From positions 226,708-290,707 of the forward strand of contig CAVOOW010000009.1 of the NCBI GenBank assembly GCA_963697675.1: 64,000 nucleotides of DNA, in the 5' to 3' direction. Below, piece by piece: positions 1-9,739 of this stretch. Position numbers and translations under genes: made by a program. The DNA is from CAVOOW01 sp963697675. Its GTDB lineage: Bacteria > Actinomycetota > Actinomycetes > JACCUZ01. The first letter of the stretch is position 1. Every line of letters starts with the position of its first letter. Under the pieces are notes generated by a model, which was given only the letters and a program-made list of their open reading frames with translations, was not told the origin of the DNA and ran no database searches.

Positions 1-498
1 CTACCTGCCGTTCGTCGTGCTGGCCGACGTCCTGGTCCGCGGCGACGCCTCGCGGCTGCGCCAGCGACTCGTGCACGACGAACATCTCGTGACCGACATC
101 TCGGCGGCGGTGAGCCTGCTCGAGGATCCGTTCGACGTGCGTGACCCCACGATGTTCATCGTGACCGCTTTCCACGGCGGTGAGGTCACCAGCGACGACG
201 TCGTGACGGCCATCGACGAGGAGCTCGACCGACTGGCGACGCGACGGCCTCGACGACGGCGAGCTGTCCCGCATCCAGGCCCGCATGGCCGCAAGCCTGT
301 TGACCCGCCTCGACTTCATCCTCGGCCGCACGCTCGCGATGGCCAGCCTCGAGCAGCAGCGCCAGGACCCCGCGCTGGTCGCGGGGCTGCCCGCTCGTCT
401 CGGCGCCGTCACCGCCGGAGCAGGTGGTCGCGGCCGCCGCGACCTTGCAACCCGACCGCCGGGCCCGGCTCGACCTCACGCCGGGAGGCTCCCGATGA
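1..498 (+). CDS. M16 family metallopeptidase, C-terminal part (5' end outside window, frameshifted)
   Basis: This is the C-terminal part of an M16 (pitrilysin/processing-peptidase type) zinc peptidase; the N-terminal half with the expected HxxEH site lies before the window. The reading frame moves near 240 and again near 415, where one extra G in 'accgccggagcag' breaks AVTAEQVVAAA. After correction the protein reads continuously to the TGA at 496-498 and ends RARLDLTPGGSR. The next gene is a second M16 protein that starts at the stop codon, the usual arrangement of paired M16B subunits in actinobacteria. The catalytic role is inferred from the partner lacking the site. The shifts look like sequence errors because coding sense continues on both sides. 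Confidence 0.7.
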
Positions 499-1828
499 CG
501 GCGCGGGTCGCGTGCCGTCCCGGGTCTGACGAAGCCGAGGCCCACGAAGCTGCCGACGCTGGCCGAACGCACGCTCGACAACGGCTTGCGCGTCGTCGCT
601 GTCCGTCGGGGCGGCGTGCCGATGGTGCACCTGCGGCTGCGCGTGCCCTTCGCCGGACGCAAGCCCGATCACCTGCCGAAGCGTCTCGTCCTCGAGGCGA
701 CGATGACGCACGGGACAAGCGCCCACTCGCGCACCGAGCTGGCCGTCGCTCTGCAGGAAGTCGGTGCCGGCCTGTCGGTGTCGACGGACACCGATCGGCT
801 GCTCATCCGCGGGGAGTCACTGAGATCGGGAGTGCCCCGGCTGCTCGAGCTGATCGCCGAGATCGTCACCGACGCGCAATATCCCAAGGCCGCCGTCGTC
901 GGCGAGGTGTCGCGGTTGCAGACGCAGCTGCAGCAGCGGTTGTCGCAGCCAGGTGAGATCGCCGCCGAGGCCCTTCGGAACAGGCTCTATCCGGGGCATC
1001 CGTACGGGCGCGACCTGCCCGATCCGGAAGACATCGCGGCCGTGACGGCCGGAGCTGTCCGCACCCTGCACCGTCGCTGGGTGGTGCCCCCGGGCAGCTT
1101 GCTGATCATGGTCGGCGACATCACGCCGGCGCGTGCACTCGACCAGGTCGAGAAGGCCCTCGCGGAGTGGTCGGGCGACGCGACCAAGCCTGCACCGGCA
1201 CCGCACGTACCCATTGGTGGCGATCTCACCCTGGTCGACCGGCCGGGCGCGGTGCAGTCGAACTTGCGACTCGGGGGCAACGGGTTGTGCCGTCGCGATG
1301 ACGACTACGCCGCTCTCTCGCTGGCCAACGTCGCGTTCGGCGGCTATTTCGCGTCCCGGCTCACGCAGAACATCCGCGAGGACAAGGGTTACACCTACAG
1401 CCCGCGGTCGGGGCTCGTGCACGGAGCAACGGCGTCAGGGTTCGTGGTCGAGGCCGACGTCGCGACCGAGGTGACGGGGCCGTCACTGGTCGAGATCGCC
1501 TATGAGCTCGGGCGCATGGTGACAGCACCCATCAGCGAGCAGCGAGCTCGAGAGTGCGGTCAACTACCTGACGGGGTTGCTGGCGCTGCAGACCGCTACA
1601 CAGGCCGGGCTCGCCGGCGTCCTCGAGACGTTGCTGGCCGACGACCTCGACGTGTCGTGGCTGCGCGATCACCCTGCGGCCCTGGCACGGGCCACCGTCG
1701 ACGACGTGCTCGAGCAGGCCCGGCGCTTCCTGGCTCCGGCGGCGTTGGCCACGATCGTCGTGGGTGACGCGGCGCGGGTGGGCGAGGCAGTGGGGGCGCT
1801 CTCGCCGGTAGTGATGCGCGAAGCGTGA
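495..1828 (+). CDS. M16 family peptidase-like protein, probable non-catalytic partner subunit
   Basis: The body reads in one frame from about 540 to 1540 and matches M16 peptidases: an N-terminal AERTLDNGLRVVAVRR strand, then the second-domain motif NIREDKGYTYS that holds the R/Y pair of the family. The region where HxxEH should lie reads LPKRLVLEATMTHGT, so the zinc site is missing and this is probably the regulatory subunit of a heterodimer with the upstream gene. Frames shift near 500-520 (between a start at ATG 495 and the body) and near 1545, after which ESAVNYLTGLLALQT continues to the TGA at 1826. The length of about 440 residues fits one M16B subunit. The exact start is uncertain because of the early shift. 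Confidence 0.75.
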
Positions 1829-2131
1829 GTGATGCTCAGTGACGACTTCGAAGAGCGCGTGCTCGCCGTCGTGGAGGCGATCCCGCCCGGTCGGGTGATG
1901 GCCTACGGCGACATCGCGGAGTACGTCGGCGAGGGTGGCCCGCGTCAGGTGGGACGGGTCATGTCACTGTCCGGCGGCTCGGTGCCGTGGTGGCGGGTGC
2001 TGCACGCCGACGGCTCACTACCGGCCGGTCACGAGCCCGAGGCGTTGGCCCTGTTGCGCGAGGACGACACGCCGTTGCGTGCCGACGGGACCCGGGTCGA
2101 CATGAAACGAGCCCGCTGGGACGGCCGCTGA
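1829..2131 (+). CDS. MGMT-family alkyltransferase-like (ATL) DNA repair protein
   Basis: This is a 100-residue single-domain protein of the Ada/MGMT DNA-binding fold. The GRVMAYGDIAEYVG helix-turn-helix stretch is clear. The active-site position, PCHR in methyltransferases, reads VPWWRVLHADG, so the acceptor cysteine is replaced by tryptophan. That makes it an alkyltransferase-like protein, a family that binds O6-alkylguanine and passes it to nucleotide excision repair rather than removing the alkyl group. The start is GTG 1829 or ATG 1832, directly after the stop of the M16 gene, so the three genes are probably cotranscribed. In M. tuberculosis a similar gene (Rv3204, from memory) also sits next to the adnAB helicase pair. 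Confidence 0.85.
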   Translation: MMLSDDFEERVLAVVEAIPPGRVMAYGDIAEYVGEGGPRQVGRVMSLSGGSVPWWRVLHADGSLPAGHEPEALALLREDDTPLRADGTRVDMKRARWDGR

Positions 2132-2173
2132 GCCCCGCCGTCAGTTGACCCCGTTGGCGCGGAATCGACCACG

Positions 2174-2239
2174 TTCAGCAGGCCTGCGGACGGTTCGCAA
2201 GGCGTGCAGGCATAGCGAACCGTCCGCAAGCCTGCTGAA
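2174..2239. repeat. Long inverted repeat (25-bp arms)
   Basis: Arms at 2174-2198 and 2215-2239 are reverse complements apart from one base (cctgcggacggttcgc against gcgaaccgtccgcaagc), with a 16-base loop. A third partial copy of the core, gaccgttcgcgtgctgaggcgga, follows at about 2248. It lies between the ATL gene and adnA and could act as a transcription terminator, but no T-tract follows either arm. It may instead be a REP-like element. Confidence 0.8.
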
Positions 2240-2292
2240 GCATCCGGGACCGTTCGCGTGCTGAGGCGGACGGGCGCAGGCGGCTGCAGGTT

Positions 2293-5200
2293 GTGTCCGA
2301 GCCTGGTGATCTGATGGGTGCCATGGCGACGGCGACGGGGGCGAGCGCGAGCGGGCGACGACGCGGAAACGTACGCGCGTCCGGCCCGCGCGCGTCGTCC
2401 TACACGCTGGTGCGTGGTGCCACCCGGCCCGTGAGCGCGCCCACTCTCGACGCCTCGCAGCAACGTGTTGTCGACCACGGGTCTGGTCCGCTGCTGGTCC
2501 TTGCCGGGCCGGGCACGGGCAAGACGACGACGATCGTCGAGACGGTGGTGGCTCGCATCGATCGGGGGCTCGATCCCGAGCAGGTCCTGGTGCTGACCTT
2601 CGCGCGCAAGGCCGCCGCCGAACTGCGCGAGCGCATCACCGCGCGGTTGGCGCGGGCGACCAAGGAGCCGCTCGCGCGCACGTTCCATTCCTACGCGTTC
2701 GGCGTTCTGCGCCGCGAGGCCGCGCTGCGTGGCGAGCCGACGCCGCGGCTGCTGTCCGGACCCGAGCAGGACCTCGTGATCCGCGACCTGCTCGCCGGGG
2801 ACATCGCCGACGGCGCTCGTGACTGGCCGGTTCGGCTGCACCCGGCACTGGGCACGCGCGGCTTCGCCCAGGAGCTGCGCGACCTGATCATGCGGGCCTA
2901 CGAACGCGGTCTGACACCGAGCGACCTCAACCGTTTGGGCCGCGAACACAAGCGCGACGACTGGCGGGCCGCGGCGCGGTTCATGCGGCAGTACGGCGAG
3001 GTGACCGCGCTGCGGGAAGCGGCCGCATACGACCCGGCCGAGCTGATCAGAGCCGTCGTCAGCCTCTGGATCCGCGACCCCGCGCTGCTGGCCCGCGAAC
3101 GGGAGGCACGTCAAGTGGTTCTCGTCGATGAGCTGCAGGACACCGACCCCGCGCAGATCGAGTTGTTGCGACTGCTGGCCGGGGGCGGCCGCGACCTGGT
3201 GGCGGTGGGCGATCCCGACCAGTCGATCTATGGCTTCCGTGGCGCCGACGTCTCGGGCATCGAACGCTTCCCCGAGACCTTCCGCACCGCGGCTGGAGCG
3301 CCGACACCGGTCGTGTCGCTGAACACGTCGCGGCGCAGTGGGCCGGTGCTGCTCGCTGCCACGCGACGGGTGGCCTCGCGGCTGGCCGCTTCCGGTGAAC
3401 ACCGGTCCCTGCAGCCGGGTGCCGACCTCCCGGCCGGCGAGGTGTCCGTCGCACTGCTGCGGTCCGAGTCCCAGGAGGCTGCTTATGTCGCCGCCCGGCT
3501 GCGCGAGGCGCACCTCGTCGACGGGGTCCCCTGGTCGCAGATGGCGGTGTTGGTGCGCTCGACGGTGCACTCGATGCCCGTGCTCCGTCGCGCGTTCGGG
3601 TCTGCCGGAGTGCCGGTCGCCGTCGCGGCCGAGGAGGTGCCGCTCGCGGTGCAGCCGGCCGTCCGTCCGCTGCTGACGGTGCTGGGCTGTGTCGTCGACC
3701 CTGACTCGCTCGGCGAGGACCAGGTCGTCGAGCTGCTCACCTCTGCGCTGGGCGGAGCCGACGTGATCGGGCTGCGGCGACTGCGTCAGGAGCTGCGCCG
3801 GTCCGAGCTCGACGCCGGTGGTGGCCGCGCGTCGGGGTTGTTGCTCGTCGAGGCCGTCACCGACCCGCGCGCGCTGCTCGACATCGAGCCGGGTGCGGCC
3901 AGACCGGCCACCCGGGTGGCCCGGCTCCTGCAGGCCGCCGCAGAGGCGCATGCCCGCGAGGGCGCGAGCGTCGAGGACGTGCTCTGGGCAGTCTGGGCTG
4001 CCTCGGGTCTCTCCGGCCGCTGGGAGCGGGCAAGCCTCGAAGGCGGTCCCGGAGGTGCCGCGGCCGACCGTGACCTCGACGCCGTCGTCGCGCTGTTCGA
4101 GACGGCCGCACGGTTCTGCGACCGGCTGCCCGGAGCCGGCTCGGAGGTGTTCCTCGCCCACCTCACGGGTCAGGAGATCCCCGCTGACTCACTCGCGGCG
4201 CGGGCGCCGACCGGCGACGCCGTGTCCGTGCTGACAGCCCACGCGAGCAAGGGGCTCGAATGGGACCTCGTCTGCGTCGCCGGCGTGCAGGAAGGTGTCT
4301 GGCCGTCGTCGCGGTTGCGCGGCTCTTTCCTCGGCACCGAGCGACTCGTCGACCTGTTGCGGCCCGGAGCAGAGTCCCTGCCTGCCGAGGTTGCGGCGGT
4401 GACAACGCTCACCCGACTGCTGGCCGAGGAGCGCCGGCTCTTCTACGTCGCCGTGACACGAGCCCGGCGCCGCCTGCTCGTGACGGCTGTGACCAGCGAG
4501 CGCGAAGGACTTTCGCCGTCGCGCTTCCTCGACGAGATCGACCCGCTGCCGACGGGCGAGGGAGACGACACCGTGCGGCCGGTCACTGCCGTCGCCCGGC
4601 CGCTGAGCCTCGCCGGGCTGGTGAGCGAGCTGCGGCGCAACGTGTGCGCCGAACCAGCGGACAGCTCCGATGCTCCGGACCTCGTCAGCCGCCGGCGCGG
4701 TGCGGCGGCCCAGTTGTCTCGACTTGCCGGCGCCAGGGCGCGCGGTGCGGATCCGCAGACCTGGTGGGGCCTGGCGCCGATCTCCGACGATCGGAATGTG
4801 CGCGAGGACGACGACGAGGTCCGCGTCTCACCGTCCAAGGTCGAGATGTTCACGAGGTGTGAGCTGCGCTGGTTCCTCGAACACGTCGGGGGCACCGAGA
4901 CCACCACGTCGGCGCAGAACGTCGGCACCCTCGTGCACGCCGTCGCCGAGTCCGCACTCGACGACGCGAGCTCGACCGAGGAGGCGCTGCTTGCCAAGCT
5001 CGACGCTCTGCTGCCAACGGTCGAGCTCGGTCGCGGCTGGGTGGCCGAGAAAGAGCTCGCCAAGGCCCACGGCATGGTCACCAAGCTGGCGCGCTGGCTC
5101 GCTGACAACCGGGCGCAGGTCGTGGCCACCGAGCTCGACTTCACCGTCTCAGTCGGTCGTGCCGTTCTCAACGGGCGGGTCGACCGCCTCGAACGTGACG

Positions 5201-5580
5201 AGCTCGGCCGGGCCGTGGTCATCGACCTGAAGACCGGATCGCGCGCGGTGAACAAGGACGACGTGCCGCAACACGCGCAGCTCGCGGCCTACCAGCTCGC
5301 GGTCGAGGCGGCAGCCTTCGCCGACCTGGGGCTGCAGGAAAGCGGTGGCGCCGCTCTCCTCCAGGTCGGCAAGGCGGCTCTGACCCATGGCGTACGAGAG
5401 CAGCGCCAGGAGCCCCTGTCCAGCTATCCCGACCCCGACTGGGCGCGCCAGCTGGTCACGGATGCTGCCGTCGGCATGGCCGGCTCGGCGTTCCAGGCGA
5501 TGGACAACGACCTGTGCAACCGCTGCCCCGTGCGCACCAGTTGCCCGGTGCAGGACGACGGCCGGACAGTCACCTCATGA
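2293..5580 (+). CDS. adnA: AdnA-type UvrD-like helicase/RecB-family nuclease with Fe-S cysteines
   Basis: This 1095-residue protein combines a superfamily 1 helicase and a PD-(D/E)XK nuclease. Walker A (AGPGTGKTTT) is at about residues 71-80, and motif II (VDELQDTDP) at about 278. The AHASKGLEWD and AVTRARRRL motifs are also present. The nuclease core VIDLKTGSR is at about 975. A cysteine near 856 (FTRCELRW) and three more near 1075 (CNRCPVRTSCP) form the four-cysteine Fe-S clamp seen in AddB/AdnA-type nucleases. The following adnB-like gene overlaps by the ATGA at its stop, so the two form a translationally coupled operon for end resection in double-strand break repair. The frame is intact over 3.3 kb, unlike most neighbours. 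The start is GTG 2293; ATG 2314 is an alternative. Assigning this subunit to A rather than B rests on gene order. Confidence 0.85.
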   Translation: MSEPGDLMGAMATATGASASGRRRGNVRASGPRASSYTLVRGATRPVSAPTLDASQQRVVDHGSGPLLVLAGPGTGKTTTIVETVVARIDRGLDPEQVLVLTFARKAAAELRERITARLARATKEPLARTFHSYAFGVLRREAALRGEPTPRLLSGPEQDLVIRDLLAGDIADGARDWPVRLHPALGTRGFAQELRDLIMRAYERGLTPSDLNRLGREHKRDDWRAAARFMRQYGEVTALREAAAYDPAELIRAVVSLWIRDPALLAREREARQVVLVDELQDTDPAQIELLRLLAGGGRDLVAVGDPDQSIYGFRGADVSGIERFPETFRTAAGAPTPVVSLNTSRRSGPVLLAATRRVASRLAASGEHRSLQPGADLPAGEVSVALLRSESQEAAYVAARLREAHLVDGVPWSQMAVLVRSTVHSMPVLRRAFGSAGVPVAVAAEEVPLAVQPAVRPLLTVLGCVVDPDSLGEDQVVELLTSALGGADVIGLRRLRQELRRSELDAGGGRASGLLLVEAVTDPRALLDIEPGAARPATRVARLLQAAAEAHAREGASVEDVLWAVWAASGLSGRWERASLEGGPGGAAADRDLDAVVALFETAARFCDRLPGAGSEVFLAHLTGQEIPADSLAARAPTGDAVSVLTAHASKGLEWDLVCVAGVQEGVWPSSRLRGSFLGTERLVDLLRPGAESLPAEVAAVTTLTRLLAEERRLFYVAVTRARRRLLVTAVTSEREGLSPSRFLDEIDPLPTGEGDDTVRPVTAVARPLSLAGLVSELRRNVCAEPADSSDAPDLVSRRRGAAAQLSRLAGARARGADPQTWWGLAPISDDRNVREDDDEVRVSPSKVEMFTRCELRWFLEHVGGTETTTSAQNVGTLVHAVAESALDDASSTEEALLAKLDALLPTVELGRGWVAEKELAKAHGMVTKLARWLADNRAQVVATELDFTVSVGRAVLNGRVDRLERDELGRAVVIDLKTGSRAVNKDDVPQHAQLAAYQLAVEAAAFADLGLQESGGAALLQVGKAALTHGVREQRQEPLSSYPDPDWARQLVTDAAVGMAGSAFQAMDNDLCNRCPVRTSCPVQDDGRTVTS

Positions 5581-8500
5581 GCGGGGGACGACGTCGGCTC
5601 AGCCCCGCCGACGTGGCGGCGCGCATCCATGAGGACTTCGGGCCGACGCCCGAGCAAGCGACCGCGATCGCCGCGCAGTTACGCCCACATGTCATCGTCG
5701 CAGGAGCCGGGTCGGGCAAGACGCAGACGATGGGGCTCCGAGTTGCCTGGCTGGTGGCCAACGGACTGGTCGAGCCCCAGCGCGTGCTCGGTCTGACGTT
5801 CACCCGCAAGGCCGCGGCCGAGCTGGGCGAGCGCATCCGGCGCATGCTGCGCGCGCTGCGGGCGGAACACGAGCGGTCGCCGTTCCTGACCGACGAGGTA
5901 GCGCTGTCTCTGCACGACGGCGAGCCCACCGTGTCGACGTACCACTCCTATGCCAGCGCCTTGGTCGGCGAGCACGCGCTGCGCATCGGGCTCGAGCCAA
6001 GCGTGCGGCTCATCGGCGAGGCGGTGTCCTGGCAATACTCCGCCGCCGTCGTCGAGTCGCACACCGGCACGATGGACGCCGTCGACCGCGCCGTCAGCAG
6101 CGTCACCGGCGACGTGCTCGCCCTCGCCGGCGAGCTCGCCGAACACCTGCGCCGGCCAGCGGAGGTACGTGCGCTGACCGCACAGATCCGGGACCACCTC
6201 TCGATGCTGCCGCGCGCACCGTCACAACGCGGCCCCAAAGTGCCCGAGCCCCTTCGAGACCTGATCGCCAAGCTCGACGCCCGCCTCGATGTGCTGCCGA
6301 TGGTCGAGCAATACGCCGCGCGCAAGCGGGAGCGGGGAGTGATGGACTACGGCGACCAGGTGGCGGTCGCGGCGCGCATCGCCCGAGAGCACCCGGAGGT
6401 CGGCGAGATCGAGCGCAGCCGGTTTGCCGCGGTCCTGCTCGACGAATACCAGGACACCGGCGAGGCCCAGCGGGTGCTGCTCACCTCGCTCTATGCCGGT
6501 CACCCGGTCACGGCAGTCGGCGACCCGCGGCAGTCCATCTACGGCTGGCGCGGTGCCAGCGCCGGCAACCTCGAGCGCTTCCTCGGCGACTTCTCCGCCG
6601 ACCAGACCGTCGGATCGGGCGAAGGCGATGGTGCTCCGCCGGCTGATCGGCCGGCCGACTCGAGCGGCCTGTCGGTGAGCTTTCGCAACGGTGCGCCGAT
6701 CCTCGAGGTCGCCAACCAGATCGCGAGCGGCATCCCCGTGCGCGGTCTCGACGACCGCAAGCTGACCCCCGGACCCGGGCGTGAGGCCACCGGGCGGGTG
6801 GTCTGCGCCCTGCTCGAGACGGTCGTCGACGAGGCGGCGTGGGTGGCCGACGGTGTCGCAGCACTGGGTGGCCGCGAGCAGAACCCGGTCCCGTGGCAGC
6901 AGATCGCGGTGCTCGCGCGCAAGCGGTCACACTTCGCTCGGCTCGAGGCCGAGCTGCGAGCACGTGGGGTGCCGTGCGAGGTCGTCGGACTCGGTGGGCT
7001 GCTGCTGGAGCCCGAAGTCGTCGACATCGTGAGCACGCTGCGGGTCCTCGCCGACCCCACCGCTGGCAACGCCGTCGTACGCCTGCTGGCTGGGCCGCGT
7101 TGGCGGCTCGGCCCGCGCGACCTCGACGCCCTCGGCCGGCGGGCCCGCGAGCTCGCGGTGCGGAGTCCATGGTCGACGCAGTCGACCGGCGCTGAACAGT
7201 CGGCGCAGTCGATCGACAGCGGTCAGCTCCCCTTCGACGAGCCGCCCGAGGAGCGCCCCGACCCCGAGTACGACGTCGTCGACGAGCGCAGCCTTGTCGA
7301 CGCGCTCGACGACCCGGGTCCGCCGGGCCGCTACTCCGCGGAGGGCCACCGACGGATCACTGCCCTGCGCGACGAGCTGCGTGCGCTGCGTCGCTGGACG
7401 GGCCAACCGTTGCCCGAGCTCGTCGTCGCCGTCTGCAGCGCGCTCTGCCTCGACGTCGAGCTCGCCTCCCGTCCCGACGTCCGCCCGGCCGACGCCCTGC
7501 ACAGCGTCGACCGCTTCATCGAGGTCGCCGAGGAGTTCGTGGCGTCGGGTGAGGACCCGGGACTGCTGGCCTTCCTCGCCTACCTCGACACCGCCGAGGA
7601 GCGCGAGAGAGGCCTCGAGCTCGACCGTGGCGACTTCGCGGAGGCTGGAGCCGAACGCGTGCAGCTCATGACCGTGCACGCTGCCAAGGGGCTCGAGTGG
7701 GATGCCGTCTTCGTCGCCGGTCTGGCCGCGAAGGTGTTCCCGGTCGAGGGCCAGCCCGTCGCCGACTGGACCAAACAGCTCGCGACGTTGCCGTTCCCGC
7801 TGCGCGGCGACCGCGGCGAGCTCCCCGAGCTGCGCTGGCAGGACGCCAGCGACCAGGTGGAGGCGCGCGAGGCGATCGATGAGTTCCGACTCGCCTGCAA
7901 GGTCCGTGGCGAGCTCGAGGAACGCCGCCTGGCCTACGTCGCCGTGACGCGCGCGCGCAACGTGCTGGCATGCTCGGGCTACTGGTGGGACACGACGAAG
8001 ACGGTGCGCGGGCCGTCGTCCCTCCTTGAGGAGGTACGCGCGGTGTGCGCGGGCGGTGCCGGGCAGGTGGCCGTCTGGGCCGAGGCGCCCGCCGAGGACG
8101 CGAGCAATCCCGTTCTCGGTGTTCCCGTCGTCCGGCCGTGGCCGTTCGACCCGCTGGGCACCCGGCGCGCGGCGGTCGAGGCTGCTGCTGCACTGGTGCG
8201 AGCGATCGGCGCGCACGACCAGGCATCACCCGACCGGCATCCCGACCGGCAGCACCCGATCAGCAGCACCCGTCAGCCCGGACCCGCCCAGGTCGTCGCC
8301 TGGCGCGAGGAGGCCGACCTGCTGCTCGACGAGCTGGCTCGCACCCGCCGGCGCCGCTCACCGACCGTCGAGCTGCCGAGGCACCTGTCGGTGTCGCAGC
8401 TGGTCGAGCTGCGGCGCGACCCGGCCGAGCTGGCCCGGCAGATCCGTCGCCCGCTGCCGCGCCGTCCGGCTCTCACCGCTCGCCGTGGCACCCGGTTCCA

Positions 8501-9023
8501 CCTCTGGCTCGAGCAGCGGTGGGGTCAGCAACGGCTGCTCGACGTCGACGAGCTGCCCGGAGCCGCCGACGACACGGCAGATCCCGACGCCGACCTGCTG
8601 GCTCTGCAGGAGGCGTTCCAGGCGAGCGAGTGGTGGGCACGTGTCCCCACCGACGTGGAGTTCCCGTTCGACCTCGTCGTCGACGGGCTGTTGTTGCGCG
8701 GACGATGCGACGCCGTGTTCACCGATGCCGACGGCATGGTCGACGTCGTCGACTGGAAGACCGGTAGGCCCAAGGCGGGCACGGACGCGACAGTCGCCGC
8801 CGTACAGCTCGCGGTCTATCGCCTGGCCTGGCACCACCTGAGCGGTGTGCCGCTCGACCGCATCCGGGCGTCGTTCCACTACGTCGGTGCCAATCGCACG
8901 GTGCGGCCCGACGAGTTGCTCAGCCACGACGAGCTGGTCGCGCTGGTCCGGTCTGTCCCGACCGTGCAGCCAACCGCCCCCGCCACGACCCAGGCTGGCG
9001 CAGAGAGGGTCGACGCTCAGTAG
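5577..9023 (+). CDS. adnB: AdnB-type UvrD-like helicase/RecB-family nuclease
   Basis: This second motor-nuclease subunit has 1148 residues. Walker A (VAGAGSGKTQTM) is at about residue 41, motif II (LLDEYQDTGEA) near 288, QSIYGWRGA, VHAAKGLEWDAVFV and AYVAVTRARN follow, and a C-terminal nuclease core VDVVDWKTGRPK is at about 1057. The four-cysteine Fe-S set of the upstream partner is absent. ATG 5577 overlaps the adnA stop codon, giving tight coupling. Together the pair should resect double-strand ends, the actinobacterial counterpart of RecBCD/AddAB. The frame is uninterrupted. The stop at 9023 overlaps by 7 bp the stop of a gene on the other strand. Confidence 0.87.
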   Translation: MSGGRRRLSPADVAARIHEDFGPTPEQATAIAAQLRPHVIVAGAGSGKTQTMGLRVAWLVANGLVEPQRVLGLTFTRKAAAELGERIRRMLRALRAEHERSPFLTDEVALSLHDGEPTVSTYHSYASALVGEHALRIGLEPSVRLIGEAVSWQYSAAVVESHTGTMDAVDRAVSSVTGDVLALAGELAEHLRRPAEVRALTAQIRDHLSMLPRAPSQRGPKVPEPLRDLIAKLDARLDVLPMVEQYAARKRERGVMDYGDQVAVAARIAREHPEVGEIERSRFAAVLLDEYQDTGEAQRVLLTSLYAGHPVTAVGDPRQSIYGWRGASAGNLERFLGDFSADQTVGSGEGDGAPPADRPADSSGLSVSFRNGAPILEVANQIASGIPVRGLDDRKLTPGPGREATGRVVCALLETVVDEAAWVADGVAALGGREQNPVPWQQIAVLARKRSHFARLEAELRARGVPCEVVGLGGLLLEPEVVDIVSTLRVLADPTAGNAVVRLLAGPRWRLGPRDLDALGRRARELAVRSPWSTQSTGAEQSAQSIDSGQLPFDEPPEERPDPEYDVVDERSLVDALDDPGPPGRYSAEGHRRITALRDELRALRRWTGQPLPELVVAVCSALCLDVELASRPDVRPADALHSVDRFIEVAEEFVASGEDPGLLAFLAYLDTAEERERGLELDRGDFAEAGAERVQLMTVHAAKGLEWDAVFVAGLAAKVFPVEGQPVADWTKQLATLPFPLRGDRGELPELRWQDASDQVEAREAIDEFRLACKVRGELEERRLAYVAVTRARNVLACSGYWWDTTKTVRGPSSLLEEVRAVCAGGAGQVAVWAEAPAEDASNPVLGVPVVRPWPFDPLGTRRAAVEAAAALVRAIGAHDQASPDRHPDRQHPISSTRQPGPAQVVAWREEADLLLDELARTRRRRSPTVELPRHLSVSQLVELRRDPAELARQIRRPLPRRPALTARRGTRFHLWLEQRWGQQRLLDVDELPGAADDTADPDADLLALQEAFQASEWWARVPTDVEFPFDLVVDGLLLRGRCDAVFTDADGMVDVVDWKTGRPKAGTDATVAAVQLAVYRLAWHHLSGVPLDRIRASFHYVGANRTVRPDELLSHDELVALVRSVPTVQPTAPATTQAGAERVDAQ

Positions 9024-9500
9024 CGGCTGCAGCTGGTTGCCTGCACGACCTCGGTGATCGGCACCGTCTGGCGCGTTCTCCCGTCGGAGGCCCACAGCGA
9101 CGACGTGTACGTGCCGACCGAGGCACCGGCCGGCAAGACCAGTGCGACGTAGGCGAGCGAGCCGACGCCGTCACTGGAGCCGGGCGGGATCGGCGCGTAG
9201 GACGTGTAGTACGAGCCACCCGCCGGAAGTCCTTGTGCACCAACGTTTATCCGGTCCGCCAGGTGCCGGAGATCCAGGTCCCGTAATAGCTGGTTCCCCC
9301 GCGGCTGCTCACATAGCAAGTCCGCTGGTGGTTGTCGATGAGCTTCCAGGTCGCCTTCGCCACTGAGGTTGCTGAGCTTGCTGACCTCGCTGAGCTTGTC
9401 GCGGCCCGGGTCCGCTGCCCAGGAGACTCAGCCCGAGAGGTGGCAGCAGCAGCGCAGTCGGCCCGTTCGGTATCTCATCGCATTCGGCCCTTCTTTGCAC
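9017..9500 (-). CDS. Secreted protein of unknown function, disrupted
   Basis: The C-terminal 60 residues are clear on the minus strand (YYTSYAPIPPGSSDGVGSLA ... VQATSCSRY, stop at 9017). Further upstream, in another frame, ATWKLIDNHQRTCYVSS and YYGTWISGTWRTG continue the same kind of Thr/Ser/Tyr/Gly-rich extracellular sequence. A possible leader (TALLLPPLGLSLLGSG) is in the first frame near 9450. At least two frameshifts (near 9250 and 9360) separate these parts. I do not recognise the family; the composition suggests an exported protein. It converges on adnB. It may be a decaying gene or an indel-damaged intact one. Confidence 0.45.
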
Positions 9501-9558
9501 AGGTGAAAACCTCCGGGCTCGCGGTCAGATTCCACCCGGCGGTGGCGCGGGTCAAGAG

Positions 9559-9694
9559 ATGAAACGGCTGTTACGAGCCGAACTCGACGCGGATGCCGCA
9601 CGTGCGTTGTACGCCGCCGCCGGGTTTGTTTCGTGTGAACCGTTCGGCGACTGCCGGTCCAGCCGCAACAGCACGTTCATGACACTGTCCTGCA
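9559..9694 (+). pseudogene. GNAT acetyltransferase C-terminal remnant
   Basis: The peptide RALYAAAGFVSCEPFGD ... NSTFMTL matches the last part of GNAT-family acetyltransferases, where the ARxLYexxGF motif contacts acetyl-CoA and a PFGDY-like segment follows. Nothing resembling the earlier acetyl-CoA loop or core strands is found upstream, so only about 45 residues survive. Its upstream neighbour is a disrupted secreted protein, and this 9.0-9.7 kb stretch looks like a decayed accessory region. Convergent to ltrA. Confidence 0.55.
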
Positions 9695-9739
9695 CCAGGA
9701 AAGGTGACCCGGCGCCGATGGATGGCGGCAACGCCGTGT

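Noticed and set aside
2029..4161. A 710-codon open frame on the minus strand opposite adnA.
   Set aside because: It mirrors the codon pattern of adnA, has no recognisable motifs and is the usual shadow frame in high-GC DNA.
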